A stretch of 64,000 bases of DNA from NCBI GenBank assembly GCA_050743075.1, contig JBOGDS010000004.1:1-64000 (forward strand), read 5' to 3'. Below, piece by piece: positions 51,990 through 60,843 of the stretch; within the stretch, counting starts at the first letter, position 1; every line of letters begins with the position of its first letter. Source of the stretch: JBOGDS01 sp050743075. GTDB lineage: Bacteria; Actinomycetota; Actinomycetes; Jiangellales; Jiangellaceae. The notes under the pieces are model-generated. The model ran no database searches. It had not been told where the DNA came from and saw only the letters and a list, made by a program, of their open reading frames with translations. Position numbers and translations under genes: made by a program.

Positions 51990-53165
51990 TCACAGTGCGA
52001 CCAGATCGGTGTCGACGCCGAGGCCGGCGAGGTCGCGCTTGATCTCGTCCAGGTAGATGGGATTCATCGCGATGACAAGCTCAGGTCGATACTCCTGGAG
52101 AAAGGCTGGCGGGACAATCCGTTGTGCCGTTCCGGCGATGTACATGCCGTGCTTGTAGGGATTGACGTCGACGGCGTACTCGACGGCGTCGCCGCCGAGC
52201 GCGGTGAGGAACGAGACGCCCTTCGATCCAGCACCCCAGATGACGGTCCGGCCGTTCACTTCGGCAACGCGTGACCGCCAGGCCGTCACCTGGCGCCCGT
52301 AGCCGTCCGCGAACCGCGCCACGCCCGCCTTCAGGCCGTCGAGGTCGTCCTCCAGCGGCTGCGGCGGCGTCCCCCGGTCCCCACCGGCGGCCGGCAGCGC
52401 CTCGATCAGCAGGTACTGGTCGTCGTACGCCCGTTCCAGGCCTACGACCTCGAAGCCGGTCGAGCGGAACAGCCGGGCCAGCGACCCCGCGCTGAAGTAC
52501 GAGCAGTGCTCGTAGTACATGTCCCAGAACGCGACCTCGTCGAGCACCCGCTGCGTGTCGGGCAGTTCGAACAGAACGACGGTGTCGGTGCGCTCGCCGA
52601 TGTTCGCCCGCAGCATCCGCATGAACTCGGCCACCGGGTGGATGTGCTCCAGGGTGTGCCGGCACACGATCGCGTCGGCGACCAGCTCGCTGTACCGGGG
52701 TGAGTAGAAGTCGGCGATCCACTCGGCCCGACCAGCCACCGCGGGGTCGATCCGGTCGACCGAGACGCCGGGGTCGATGCCCGTCGCCCTGCCCACGCCG
52801 GCCTTGATCATCATGGTGAGGAACTCACCCTTGCCGCACCCGATCTCCAGCACGCTGCGCCCGGCGAGTGCGTGGTCGTCGACCCACCGCCGGGCCAGGT
52901 CGCGCGCGAACTGCACGAACCGCGGCGAGTAGGCCTGGGTCTCCTCGTAACGGCCGGAGTACTCGGCGAGGGCGGGGTCGAACGCGACGTTGGAGATGAA
53001 GCTGCATTCCCCGCACCACGCGAGCCGCAGCCGACCCCGCCGGAAAGCGACAGCCTCCGACCGGTCCGACACGAGCAGGCAGCTGTTGCCCGGGACCGCG
53101 GCCTCGTCGTGGAAGACCTCCATTCCGGGAGCGCCGCACGCCGGGCACGGGATGACCTCGGTCAC
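51990..53165 (-). CDS. Class I methyltransferase with zinc-binding N-terminus (sugar C-methyltransferase-like)
   Basis: The 391 residues start at GTG 53165, overlapping the preceding methyltransferase. Four cysteines (C7, C10, C51, C54) form the zinc knuckle of the Methyltransf_13/14 architecture. Motif I is VLEIGCGKGEFL (105-116). A C-terminal Rossmann-like domain with VNGRTVIWGAGSKGVSFL and YAVDVNPYKHGMYIAG follows. The architecture matches sugar C-methyltransferases such as TylC3/CloU, which methylate C-3 or C-5 of a keto-deoxysugar nucleotide. A related gene lies immediately upstream. Confidence 0.78.
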   Translation of the reverse strand: MTEVIPCPACGAPGMEVFHDEAAVPGNSCLLVSDRSEAVAFRRGRLRLAWCGECSFISNVAFDPALAEYSGRYEETQAYSPRFVQFARDLARRWVDDHALAGRSVLEIGCGKGEFLTMMIKAGVGRATGIDPGVSVDRIDPAVAGRAEWIADFYSPRYSELVADAIVCRHTLEHIHPVAEFMRMLRANIGERTDTVVLFELPDTQRVLDEVAFWDMYYEHCSYFSAGSLARLFRSTGFEVVGLERAYDDQYLLIEALPAAGGDRGTPPQPLEDDLDGLKAGVARFADGYGRQVTAWRSRVAEVNGRTVIWGAGSKGVSFLTALGGDAVEYAVDVNPYKHGMYIAGTAQRIVPPAFLQEYRPELVIAMNPIYLDEIKRDLAGLGVDTDLVAL

Positions 53166-54397
53166 GGGACGACCGCCGGCGTTGGTACCGGGACGACGAA
53201 CCGCCCTCCACGGGCGACGTACTCCGCCTGCTGCGCAAGGATCTCGTCGGCGAAGTTCCAGGCCAGCAACAGAACGTAGTCCGGCTGCTCGTCCAGCAAC
53301 GCCTGCGGTGCACGGATGGGCAGCTGTGCGCCCGGCATGAGCAGGCCCTGCTTGTGGGGGTTGCGGTCGACGACGAACTCGACCAGGTCGGCGCCGATGT
53401 CTGCATAGTTGAGCAGCGTGGCGCCCTTCGCAGCCGCCCCGTAGGCCGCGATCCGGGCACCACCGGAGCGCAGCCGGCCGAGCAGGTCGAGCAGCTCGGT
53501 GCGCAACCCGGCAACCCGGGCGCCGAAGCACGCGTAGTAGTCGAAGCCGTCGAGTCCGGATGCCGCCTCGGCTTCCAGGTAGGACGCAACGCTGGCCTGC
53601 TGGGTGGGCTTACGGCCGACCGTCCACCGCAGCGTGCCCCCGTGCAGGTCCGGGAAGTAGTGCACATCGTTGAGGAACAGCCCGTGCCGGCGCATCAGGG
53701 TCTCGACCGCGGTGCAGGAGAAATAGCAGAAGTGCTCGTGGTAGACCGTGTCGAACTCGACCCGGTCGACCAGGTCGCGGACGTACGGGTTCTCGACGGT
53801 GATGACACCCTCGTCCGCGACCAGCGTCGCCATGCCGGCGACGAAGCCGTTCAGGTCGGGGACATGCGCCATGACGTTGTTGGCAATCACGACGTCGGCC
53901 CGGTATCCGTCGGCGACCAGCTCGTCGGCCAGGTCGGCGCCGAAGAACCGCTCCAGCGTGGGCACCCCTGCCCGACGGGCGGCAGCAGCCTGGCCGGGCG
54001 CGGGATCGATGCCGAGGACGGGGATGCCTCGTGCGACGAAGTTCCGGAGCATGTACCCGTCGTTGCTGGCCAGCTCGACGACCAGGCTCTGCGGGCCGAG
54101 CTGCCGGGACGTGGCGAGCTCGTCGGCGTGGGCGCGCGAGTGGGCCAGCAGGTGGTCGGCCCACGACGAGAAGTAGAGGTAATTGTCGACGAAGAGCTGC
54201 TGCGGCGGCACCTCGGTCAGGATCTGTACGAGCGTGCAGGTCGGGCAGAACGCGACGGCCAGCGGGAACCGCTGCTCCGGCTCGCCGGCCCTCTCGGGGT
54301 GTACCAGTGCATCGGCGAGCGGGCTCGCGCCAAGGTCGAGGAAAGGCTGCAGGCCGGCGGCTCCGCACGAGCGGCAGCGGACCGAACCGTCACCCAT
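53162..54397 (-). CDS. NDP-hexose C-methyltransferase (TylC3-like)
   Basis: The 411 residues, from ATG 54397, include a zinc knuckle (C8, C11, C51, C54), motif I SLVVELASNDGYMLRNF (104-120), and the catalytic region VEFDTVYHEHFCYFSCTAVE with the Tyr-His-Glu-His set of sugar C-methyltransferases. A second Rossmann-like domain ends at AQLPIRAPQALLDEQPDY. Such enzymes add a branch methyl to a 4-keto-2,6-dideoxy or 6-deoxy sugar. It overlaps the epimerase gene. Together with the cytidylyltransferase it suggests a CDP-linked branched sugar. Confidence 0.85.
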   Translation of the reverse strand: MGDGSVRCRSCGAAGLQPFLDLGASPLADALVHPERAGEPEQRFPLAVAFCPTCTLVQILTEVPPQQLFVDNYLYFSSWADHLLAHSRAHADELATSRQLGPQSLVVELASNDGYMLRNFVARGIPVLGIDPAPGQAAAARRAGVPTLERFFGADLADELVADGYRADVVIANNVMAHVPDLNGFVAGMATLVADEGVITVENPYVRDLVDRVEFDTVYHEHFCYFSCTAVETLMRRHGLFLNDVHYFPDLHGGTLRWTVGRKPTQQASVASYLEAEAASGLDGFDYYACFGARVAGLRTELLDLLGRLRSGGARIAAYGAAAKGATLLNYADIGADLVEFVVDRNPHKQGLLMPGAQLPIRAPQALLDEQPDYVLLLAWNFADEILAQQAEYVARGGRFVVPVPTPAVVP

Positions 54398-55433
54398 GGG
54401 GAACCGCGGCGGCAGGCACCCAGCGCAGGAGGTCGTCAACGCGGCCCGCGGCGAGCAGTTCCTTCACCCGGGCGATCCGTTGGAGGCCACTGGTCAGCTG
54501 CTCGTGGCTGAGCCCGTAGCGCTGGAAGGCGTGGTAGAGCTCCTGCACCCCGGTGTGGACCGTTCTCGTCGGTACCGCAGCCGGGAGCACCTGTTGGAGC
54601 TTGGAGCAGTCGACGCGGTAGTTGCGGGTGTCCGGGCCGGCGCCCTCGGCGAACCGGATCACGCTGGCGGGCACGACCTCCTCGACGATCGCCGCCACCT
54701 CGCTGATCCGGTAGTTCTCAGCGGTGGCACCCACGTTGAACGGCTGGTCGTGGACCAGCTCGCGCGGTGCCTCCAGCATCACCTGGAAGGCGCGCGCCAC
54801 GTCGGCGACATGGACCAGCGGACGCCAGGGCGTGCCGTCGCTCCTGAGCAGCACCTCTCCGGTGACCGCCGCGAACCCGGTGAGGTTGTTGACAACAAGG
54901 TCGATCCGCAGCCGCGGTGAGACGCCGTAGACGGTGGCGTTGCGCAAGTAGGTGGGGCTGAACCGGTCATCGGCCAGCTCGCGCAGGACCTGCTCACTTC
55001 GGACCTTCGACTCCCCGTACGGGGTCACCGGCCGGAAGTCGGCGGACTCGCTGATGGGTTCGTCGCCATGCGCGCCGTACAGGCTGCACGAGGACGAGAA
55101 CAAGAACCGCGGTACGCCTGCCTGTTTGGCCGCCTTCGCGAGCCGAACGGTCGCGTGGACGTTGATGTCGTACGTGCACTCCGGGTTCAGGTCGCCGAGC
55201 GGGTCGTTGGACAACCCGGCCAGGTGAACGATGGCGTCGAAGCCCTGCAGGTCGGCCGGTTCGACATCGCGGACGTCGGCGTGCAGCGCCGGCACCGGCT
55301 CCGGCTGCGGGCCGAACTGCGACGTGCCGAACAGCCGGGAGTCGAGCCCGACGACGTCGTGGCCCGCCCCGACCAGCAGGGGCGTGAGCACCGTTCCGAT
55401 GTACCCGTCGTGCCCGGTCACCAGGACCTTCAC
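54390..55433 (-). CDS. NAD-dependent sugar-nucleotide epimerase/dehydratase
   Basis: The 347-residue extended SDR begins KVLVTGHDGYIGTVLTPLL (NAD loop TGHDGYIG, 6-13). Active-site pieces are FSSSCSLYGAHGD and the Tyr-Lys pair in VTPYGESKVRSEQ near 139-143. This subgroup typically lies beside glucose-1-phosphate cytidylyltransferases and C-methyltransferases in actinomycete sugar clusters. It starts at GTG 55433, five bases after the cytidylyltransferase stop, and overlaps the methyltransferase downstream. The exact reaction is unclear. Confidence 0.85.
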   Translation of the reverse strand: MKVLVTGHDGYIGTVLTPLLVGAGHDVVGLDSRLFGTSQFGPQPEPVPALHADVRDVEPADLQGFDAIVHLAGLSNDPLGDLNPECTYDINVHATVRLAKAAKQAGVPRFLFSSSCSLYGAHGDEPISESADFRPVTPYGESKVRSEQVLRELADDRFSPTYLRNATVYGVSPRLRIDLVVNNLTGFAAVTGEVLLRSDGTPWRPLVHVADVARAFQVMLEAPRELVHDQPFNVGATAENYRISEVAAIVEEVVPASVIRFAEGAGPDTRNYRVDCSKLQQVLPAAVPTRTVHTGVQELYHAFQRYGLSHEQLTSGLQRIARVKELLAAGRVDDLLRWVPAAAVPHG

Positions 55434-55437
55434 GTGC

Positions 55438-56214
55438 TCAGCTCCAGACCTTCCACGGCGGCTTGTCGGCCCACAGGTCCTCGAGCAGTTTCTTGTCCCG
55501 GATGGAGTCCATGCACTGCCAGAAGTCGTCGTGCCGGTACGCCATGAGCTGGCCCTCGGCCGCAAGGCGCTCCAGCGGCTCGCGCTCGAACTGGGTCGCG
55601 TCGCCGTCGATGAAGTCGACGACCTCTGGCTCGAGGACGAAGAACGCGCCGTTGATCCAGCCCTCGGCGAGCTGGGGCTTCTCGGAGAACTCGACGATCC
55701 GGTCGCCGTCGAGGTCGAGGTGCCCGTAGCGGGCCTGGGGCCGGACGGCGGTGAGCGTCGCGACCTTCCCGTGTGACCGATGGAAGTCGAGTAGGGCGTG
55801 CAGGTCGACGGTCGACACACCGTCACCCCAGGTGAGGAAGAACGTGTCCGGACCGAGATGGGGCACGAGCCGCTTGATCCGTCCACCGGTGTTGGTGGTC
55901 TGGCCGGTGTCGACCAGGGTGACCTGCCAGTCGTCCACGCCATCGGCCTGCTCGGCCAGGTGGCTGACCTTGCCGCTGCGGAAGTCGACGGCGATGTCGG
56001 TCATCAGGCTCGCGTAGTCGACGGCCCAGCGCTTGATGATCTCGCCCTTGTAGCCCAGTGCAATGGCGAACTGGTTGTAGCCGAAGTGGGTGTAGTACTT
56101 CATGATGTGCCACAGGATCGGCCGGCCGCCGATCTCGACCATCGGCTTGGGCTTGGTCTCGGTCTCTTCGGCCAGCCGGCTACCGAGACCACCGGCCAGA
56201 ATCCCGACCTTCAT
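55438..56214 (-). CDS. rfbF: Glucose-1-phosphate cytidylyltransferase
   Basis: The 258 residues match the RfbF family closely: ILAGGLGSRLAEETETKPKP (5-24) with the signature nucleotide loop, VEIGGRPILWHIMKYYTHFG, the metal region FFLTWGDGVSTVDL, and the end FWQCMDSIRDKKLLEDLW. It makes CDP-glucose from CTP and glucose-1-phosphate, the entry to CDP-linked 3,6-dideoxy and branched sugars. ATG 56214 follows GGGGGG. It heads an eight-gene minus-strand operon. A typical CDP-glucose 4,6-dehydratase (RfbG) is not in the window. Confidence 0.93.
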   Translation of the reverse strand: MKVGILAGGLGSRLAEETETKPKPMVEIGGRPILWHIMKYYTHFGYNQFAIALGYKGEIIKRWAVDYASLMTDIAVDFRSGKVSHLAEQADGVDDWQVTLVDTGQTTNTGGRIKRLVPHLGPDTFFLTWGDGVSTVDLHALLDFHRSHGKVATLTAVRPQARYGHLDLDGDRIVEFSEKPQLAEGWINGAFFVLEPEVVDFIDGDATQFEREPLERLAAEGQLMAYRHDDFWQCMDSIRDKKLLEDLWADKPPWKVWS

Positions 56215-56583
56215 GATTGCCCCCCGGAGCGACGCGCCGACCCTACCGACCCGGCGCTCACGTCGACAAGCAGAGCAGCGCACGAGTACCCAGGCCCGAC
56301 CACACTCCCACCCGAGGGAGTGCGTCGCGGGGAATCCGTAGCAAGGCTACGGCCTGCAGCCGAACGCGATGCCTAGACCGCTGGCACCCTCGCGCAGTTG
56401 CCGCTTGGCGGGCGATGCGGTTGTTGCAACGCGCAGGATGGAGATGCATCCCCTGCACCCCCGGGGTCGGGCCGGGCAGACGACACGCCACGGCCGCAGG
56501 ATGCCCCCATGAGGGGAGCGCGGCGGGGAGACTGTCGCCCGACCCGGAGAAATCTCTACATACTCGTGCGGCGCTGGTGGGAA
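56215..56583. other. Gene-free region with small hairpins, left border of an atypical gene
   Basis: About 370 bases separate the divergent rfbF and an unrecognised gene. A 7-bp perfect hairpin (CCGTAGC, loop AAG, GCTACGG) lies at 56336-56352. Both promoters should be here, but I see no clear elements. I found no tRNA or direct repeat that would mark an integration site. Confidence 0.5.
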
Positions 56584-57708
56584 ATGAAAAACCAGGAGGT
56601 CCAGCACGGGCGTGGCTTCACAGGCGACAAGACCGCCTGGGTGCGGCTCGCCCGCCGCGCGATCCTCGACCTTCTCGAGGACGAGCTAGCCGTAGTGCAC
56701 GCCGAACTGGAGGCGCGACTCTTCGAAGGGGGAGCGCCCGTCGACGGCACGCCGATCCACTTCGACCCGCATATCCTCACCGACGCCCTCCGGGAACTCC
56801 GGACCCTCGGTGCCGTCAGTGAGATCCCACACATCACGAAAGGTCTTGTCCCGACAACCGTCCTCGTCCCCGCCGACCAGCGGCGCCGAGCGACGTACAT
56901 AAGACAGGCGGTCCGACGCAAAGCCATGCTCTACACAAGATTTCTCAGGCTTGCCAACCAGAAGATGGGACCGGTCGGCGAGGAGGTAGTTCGGGCGTCC
57001 CTCGTCAACGCTGGCCCTCATTTGAGGCCAATGACAGCGGGCTACGGAGAGGTACACCGCGTCATGGGAGTCACACTCACCGGTGCGCTCGACTCGGGTG
57101 CGTGGCTGCACACTATTGACCCTGCCACGGAGCTTCCTCGGCTTGCGCACGCCCTTCCGATCGAGACCAAGAACCGACGGCTTGTGCTCTATCCCATCCA
57201 CAAGGAAGTCCACCAGCTTCTCAGCAAGGCTGCGACGATGCAGGCGAAGCATCCTGCGTACCCCGTTGTCCCAGTGCTTGTCTGCCGACGCGCCCACCCG
57301 TGGCTCTTCTGGATGGCCAAGGATCTTGGGTTCCTGGTTCATGAGACAAAGCGACAATTCACGACCCTCATCAAGGGGATCACCGGGCGCCACCTGCAGG
57401 AGATACGGGACGAGTTGTTCCTGCGCGATCTGACCCTGGTTACCAAGACCCAGATGCCCCTGATCAGAGAGTTCTTCGAACGTACCGTCTTGAAGACCGC
57501 TCATACGGCTGCCCATCGCTGGTCCGCCGCGGCGCCGGTTGTTTCGGTATACGCCGCGAAGCTGCGCGTTGACGACGTGGGGTCAGCAACACGGCAGGAG
57601 ATCATCCGAGATCTGCGCCAACACCTGGAGCAGGTCATGCCCCTTGCCGGCTTCGACGAGCCGTTCCTGTCCTGGTCTCTACCCGATCTTGAAGACATCC
57701 CAGATTGA
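56584..57708 (+). CDS. Unrecognised protein with a possible PD-(D/E)XK nuclease core
   Basis: I do not recognise this 374-residue protein. An N-terminal helical part (QVQ, DLLEDELAVVHAELEARL) is followed by a basic stretch QRRRATYIRQAVRRKAML. A possible nuclease core follows: VTLTGALDSGAW with Asp170, then HALPIETKNRRLVLYP with Glu194-x-Lys196, then AYPVVPVLVCRRAH as the next strand. This D...ExK arrangement with 23 residues between is typical of PD-(D/E)XK enzymes. The codon use is visibly less GC-biased than the neighbours (many A/T-ending codons such as AAA, ACA and CTT), so it was probably acquired. ATG 56584 is one possible start; ATG 56509 is in frame too. Confidence 0.55.
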   Translation: MKNQEVQHGRGFTGDKTAWVRLARRAILDLLEDELAVVHAELEARLFEGGAPVDGTPIHFDPHILTDALRELRTLGAVSEIPHITKGLVPTTVLVPADQRRRATYIRQAVRRKAMLYTRFLRLANQKMGPVGEEVVRASLVNAGPHLRPMTAGYGEVHRVMGVTLTGALDSGAWLHTIDPATELPRLAHALPIETKNRRLVLYPIHKEVHQLLSKAATMQAKHPAYPVVPVLVCRRAHPWLFWMAKDLGFLVHETKRQFTTLIKGITGRHLQEIRDELFLRDLTLVTKTQMPLIREFFERTVLKTAHTAAHRWSAAAPVVSVYAAKLRVDDVGSATRQEIIRDLRQHLEQVMPLAGFDEPFLSWSLPDLEDIPD

Positions 57709-57853
57709 GGACGACCTCTGATCGCGGAATGCTTCGTGCGCGAGAAGATCGTCAGACCGCGCCGTTCCACCCGACCGGACGCGACCGACCGGAAAACACG
57801 GCAGCTGCTCCCCGGACCGTTATCGGCCGCTGCGCACGGCCCATACTTGGGTC

Positions 57854-58675
57854 GTGCCGGCGTTGCGGAAGGTCGCGGGACGCGGGGTCAAGACCATGGC
57901 CGCGCTCGCCGACCGCGTCCGGACACCGCAGCGCGGCGTGGTGGTCCTGCTGTACCACCGGGTCGGCGCGCGCGGCCCGAGTGAGGTCGACCTGCCGGCG
58001 GCGCTGTTCGACGAGCAGATGGCCTGGCTCGCCGCCCGCGGGGTCGTCGCGACGATCGACGACGCGCTGGGCACGCTCTCGCGCCCCGAGCCGCCGCCGC
58101 ACGATCCGGTCGTCGTCACGTTCGACGACGGGACGGCCGACCTCGCCGACGTCGCGTTGCCCATTCTCGTGACGTACCGCGTGCCGGCGGTCATCTATCT
58201 GTCGACGGACTTCATCGAGACCGGTCGGCCGTTCCCGGGCAACGGCACGCCGCTGTCGTGGTCAGCGGTCCGGGACGCTGTCAGCACCGGCCTGGTGACG
58301 ATCGGCTCGCACACGCACACGCACGCCCTGCTCGACCGACTCGACGTGCAGGCAGCCGCCGCCGAGCTCGACCGGTCGAAGGACCTCATTGCCGAGCGCG
58401 CCAGGGTCGACGCCGACCACTTCGCCTATCCGAAGGCCGTGGGTGCGCCGCGACCCGTCGAGGCCCTGGTGCGAGAGCGGTTCCGTTCCGCGGCGCTGGG
58501 CGGCAACCGGGCCAACCCGTACGGCCGCACCGATCCGCACCGGTTGGCCCGCTCGGCGATCCAGCGCAGCGACGGGATGCGCTTCTTCGAGCACAAGGCC
58601 GTAGGCGGGATGGCGCTGGAGGACCGGGCCCGACGCGCGCTCAACCGGGTCCGGTACGCCCGGGCGTCGGCCTGA
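57854..58675 (+). CDS. Polysaccharide deacetylase (NodB domain)
   Basis: The 273 residues contain VVVLLYHRVGARGPSEVDLP, a NodB start, the motif VTFDDGTADLADVALP (about 88-102) with Asp-Asp and the zinc ligands in TIGSHTHTHALLDRLD (about 149-165). The Pro-rich arm FAYPKAVGAPRPVEAL carries the substrate-side residues. No signal peptide is visible. Such proteins remove N- or O-acetyl groups and would expose amino or hydroxyl groups for sulfation. It converges with a GT4 gene. Confidence 0.87.
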   Translation: MPALRKVAGRGVKTMAALADRVRTPQRGVVVLLYHRVGARGPSEVDLPAALFDEQMAWLAARGVVATIDDALGTLSRPEPPPHDPVVVTFDDGTADLADVALPILVTYRVPAVIYLSTDFIETGRPFPGNGTPLSWSAVRDAVSTGLVTIGSHTHTHALLDRLDVQAAAAELDRSKDLIAERARVDADHFAYPKAVGAPRPVEALVRERFRSAALGGNRANPYGRTDPHRLARSAIQRSDGMRFFEHKAVGGMALEDRARRALNRVRYARASA

Positions 58676-58687
58676 TCGAACAGTCGA

Positions 58688-59869
58688 TCATGACCTGACG
58701 GACAGGTTCAGTCCCTTGCGCGCCGAGACGGCCTGGTAGGTCGCCATCACCAGGTCCACGACACGGCCTTCGTCGAAGTGGGTACGTGCACGCTCGACCG
58801 CGGCTGCGGCCATCAGGGCCCGCCGGGACGGATCCTCGCCGAGCGCACCGACGGCTGCGGCCAGTCTGGCTGGGTCCCGCACCGGCACCAGCAGGCCGGT
58901 CACCCCATCGTCGACGACCTGGCGGCAGCCACGAACGTCGCTCGTGACCACGGGAACACCGCTGGCCGACGCCTCCATCGCCGCCCGCGGGAACCCCTCG
59001 CGGTGTGATGGGAGCACGAACACGTCCATCCCCCGGTACAGGAGGTCCACGTCGTCGCGGTTGCCGAGGAACCCGACGCCGGCCTTCTCAGCCGCCTCGA
59101 TCTGCCACCGGGACAGCGCATCGGACTTCTCCGGGTCATCCGGGCCGATGGCCACCACCCGGTAGCGGTCGCCCAACGTGCGCGCCGCCGAGAACAGCTC
59201 CGGGTAGCCCTTCTCGGCGACCAGCCGGCCGACGGCACCGACGACGATCTGGCCCGGCCGGGCACCGAGCTTCTCGCGCGCCGCCTGCCGCTCGGCCTCG
59301 CCGGCGCGGCCCGCCGACGCCGGCCGGAACCGGGTCAGGTCGACCCCGTTGCCGAGTAGCTGCGTGCGGCCAGGCCGGTTGAGCCGCCATCGAAGCAGCA
59401 GAGTCAGGTCCTCCTCGTTCTGGACCAGCTCGGCGTCGGAGAACCGGGCGGCGAGCCCTTCCAGGGCGAGGACGACCACCTTCCGCAGCCCGCTCCCGTC
59501 GGTGAAGTACAGGCCGTGGTTGGTGTTGACGACGACGGGCACCCCGGCCAGCCGGCCGACGACCCGGCCGTAGAGACCCGGCTTCGGGTTGTGCGTGTGC
59601 AGGACGTCGAACCGCTCTCGCCGCAGGACCCGCCAGAGCTCGGCGACCGTCTTGACGTCGGCGAGCAGGCTCCAGCCCCGCGTCGACGACCTCAGCGCCA
59701 GGTGCCGCACGCCGTCACCCTCGAGGAGCGGAACCCACGGCCCAGCGGCACTGACACCGTACGCATTGCCGCCGTCGTCGACCACGGCGCGAAGCTGCGG
59801 ACGAAGGAGGTACCACAGGCTGGAGTCGACCGTGGTCAGATGCGCCACCCGAAGCGGCCGCGCCGTCAC
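58688..59869 (-). CDS. GT4-family glycosyltransferase
   Basis: The 393 residues begin LRVAHLTTVDSSLWYLLRPQ. The domain order is that of PssF/EpsD-type GT4 enzymes: FDVLHTHNPKPGLYGRVVGR near 93-112, VVGAVGRLVAEKGYPELF near 212, and the Glu-x7-Glu region SHREGFPRAAMEASASGVPV. The HNPKPG motif is common in enzymes that add the second sugar to lipid-linked intermediates. GTG 59869 overlaps the ATP-grasp stop by four bases. Confidence 0.88.
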   Translation of the reverse strand: MTARPLRVAHLTTVDSSLWYLLRPQLRAVVDDGGNAYGVSAAGPWVPLLEGDGVRHLALRSSTRGWSLLADVKTVAELWRVLRRERFDVLHTHNPKPGLYGRVVGRLAGVPVVVNTNHGLYFTDGSGLRKVVVLALEGLAARFSDAELVQNEEDLTLLLRWRLNRPGRTQLLGNGVDLTRFRPASAGRAGEAERQAAREKLGARPGQIVVGAVGRLVAEKGYPELFSAARTLGDRYRVVAIGPDDPEKSDALSRWQIEAAEKAGVGFLGNRDDVDLLYRGMDVFVLPSHREGFPRAAMEASASGVPVVTSDVRGCRQVVDDGVTGLLVPVRDPARLAAAVGALGEDPSRRALMAAAAVERARTHFDEGRVVDLVMATYQAVSARKGLNLSVRS

Positions 59870-60843
59870 GATGGCTCGTCGACGAAGACGGCGGCGTCAT
59901 AGCGGAGCATGACCAGCCCGTCCTGCCAGTCGTCGGCTGCTGCGCTCGACGGGAGGCCCACCACCTCCTCCAGCAACCACCGCGGGTAGTCCGCGCCCGC
60001 CTGTCGCGACAACGGGTACCCGCCGCCGAACCGGCCGTTCAGCTCGATCACGGCCACAGATCCGGCATCGTCGACGAACACCTGCAAGGTCACGACGCCG
60101 TACGCGCCGGGGAGCGCTTCGCAGATTTCGGCGGCCAGGGCCTGAAGACGTGGTGAGCGCACCGTCACGGACTTGCTGACCTCGCCGGCCCGAACCTCGA
60201 TCCGCCGCCGCGGAACGGCGCAGACGCAGCGGCCTGCGCGATCGACCAGACCGTCGATGGTGTGCTCCTGGCCGGTCGCGACGGTCTCGACCACGACCTC
60301 CGCGCCTCTAGCCGCCAGCTCCAAGGCGGCCGGGTCGTGGACGACCGCCACGCCGACGCCCGCGCTTCCGAAGCGTGGCTTGACGATCAGTGGGAAGGGC
60401 CAGCTGTCCGGGGCGGCGCGCACGCGGGGCAGACTCGCCTGCCGCACCGTCGGGAATCCACGATCGGCCAGCCACTGGTGGGTGGCACGCTTGTCGCCGG
60501 CGATGGCGACGACGTCGGGTGCCGACACCGCGACCGTCGTGCCGACCGCGGCGAAGTCGGCGTGGGCAGCTGCGTATACCGGCAGCTCGGGATCGATCGT
60601 GGGCACGAGCAGGTCGACACCTTGCTTCTCGCACAGCTGGAGCATCCGAGGCACGAACTCTTCGGTGTCGCAGCTCGGGACCACGAGCCCCTCGTCAGCG
60701 CTGTGGAACGCACTGGACAGCGGTGACCGGTCGGCCGCGAGCACCCGGCCGTCGAGTCTGAGGTCGCGCAGGGCGGCCCGGAAGCCACGGAGCAGTTCGA
60801 CCCGCCGGCCGGCCGACGAGATCAGCACGGTGACGGCCTTCAC
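59866..60843 (-). CDS. ATP-grasp enzyme
   Basis: The 325-residue protein has a pre-ATP-grasp Rossmann start TVLISSAGRRVELLRGFRAA, an ATP-grasp fold with the Lys strand PFPLIVKPRFGSAGVGV near 151-167, and the metal-ligand strand VAVIELNGRFGGGYPLSR near 276-293. This subgroup ('carbamoyl-phosphate synthase-like') is common in polysaccharide loci and ligates an acid to an amine or alcohol. It lies between the sugar transferase and a GT4 with overlapping starts, so it may add an amino acid or small acid to the first sugars. Confidence 0.8.
   Translation of the reverse strand: MKAVTVLISSAGRRVELLRGFRAALRDLRLDGRVLAADRSPLSSAFHSADEGLVVPSCDTEEFVPRMLQLCEKQGVDLLVPTIDPELPVYAAAHADFAAVGTTVAVSAPDVVAIAGDKRATHQWLADRGFPTVRQASLPRVRAAPDSWPFPLIVKPRFGSAGVGVAVVHDPAALELAARGAEVVVETVATGQEHTIDGLVDRAGRCVCAVPRRRIEVRAGEVSKSVTVRSPRLQALAAEICEALPGAYGVVTLQVFVDDAGSVAVIELNGRFGGGYPLSRQAGADYPRWLLEEVVGLPSSAAADDWQDGLVMLRYDAAVFVDEPS

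Noticed and set aside
58300..58325. Short CA/CG-rich tandem repeat (CACACGCACACGCAC)
   Set aside because: It encodes the metal-binding GSHTHTH motif of the deacetylase, so it is not a repeat element.
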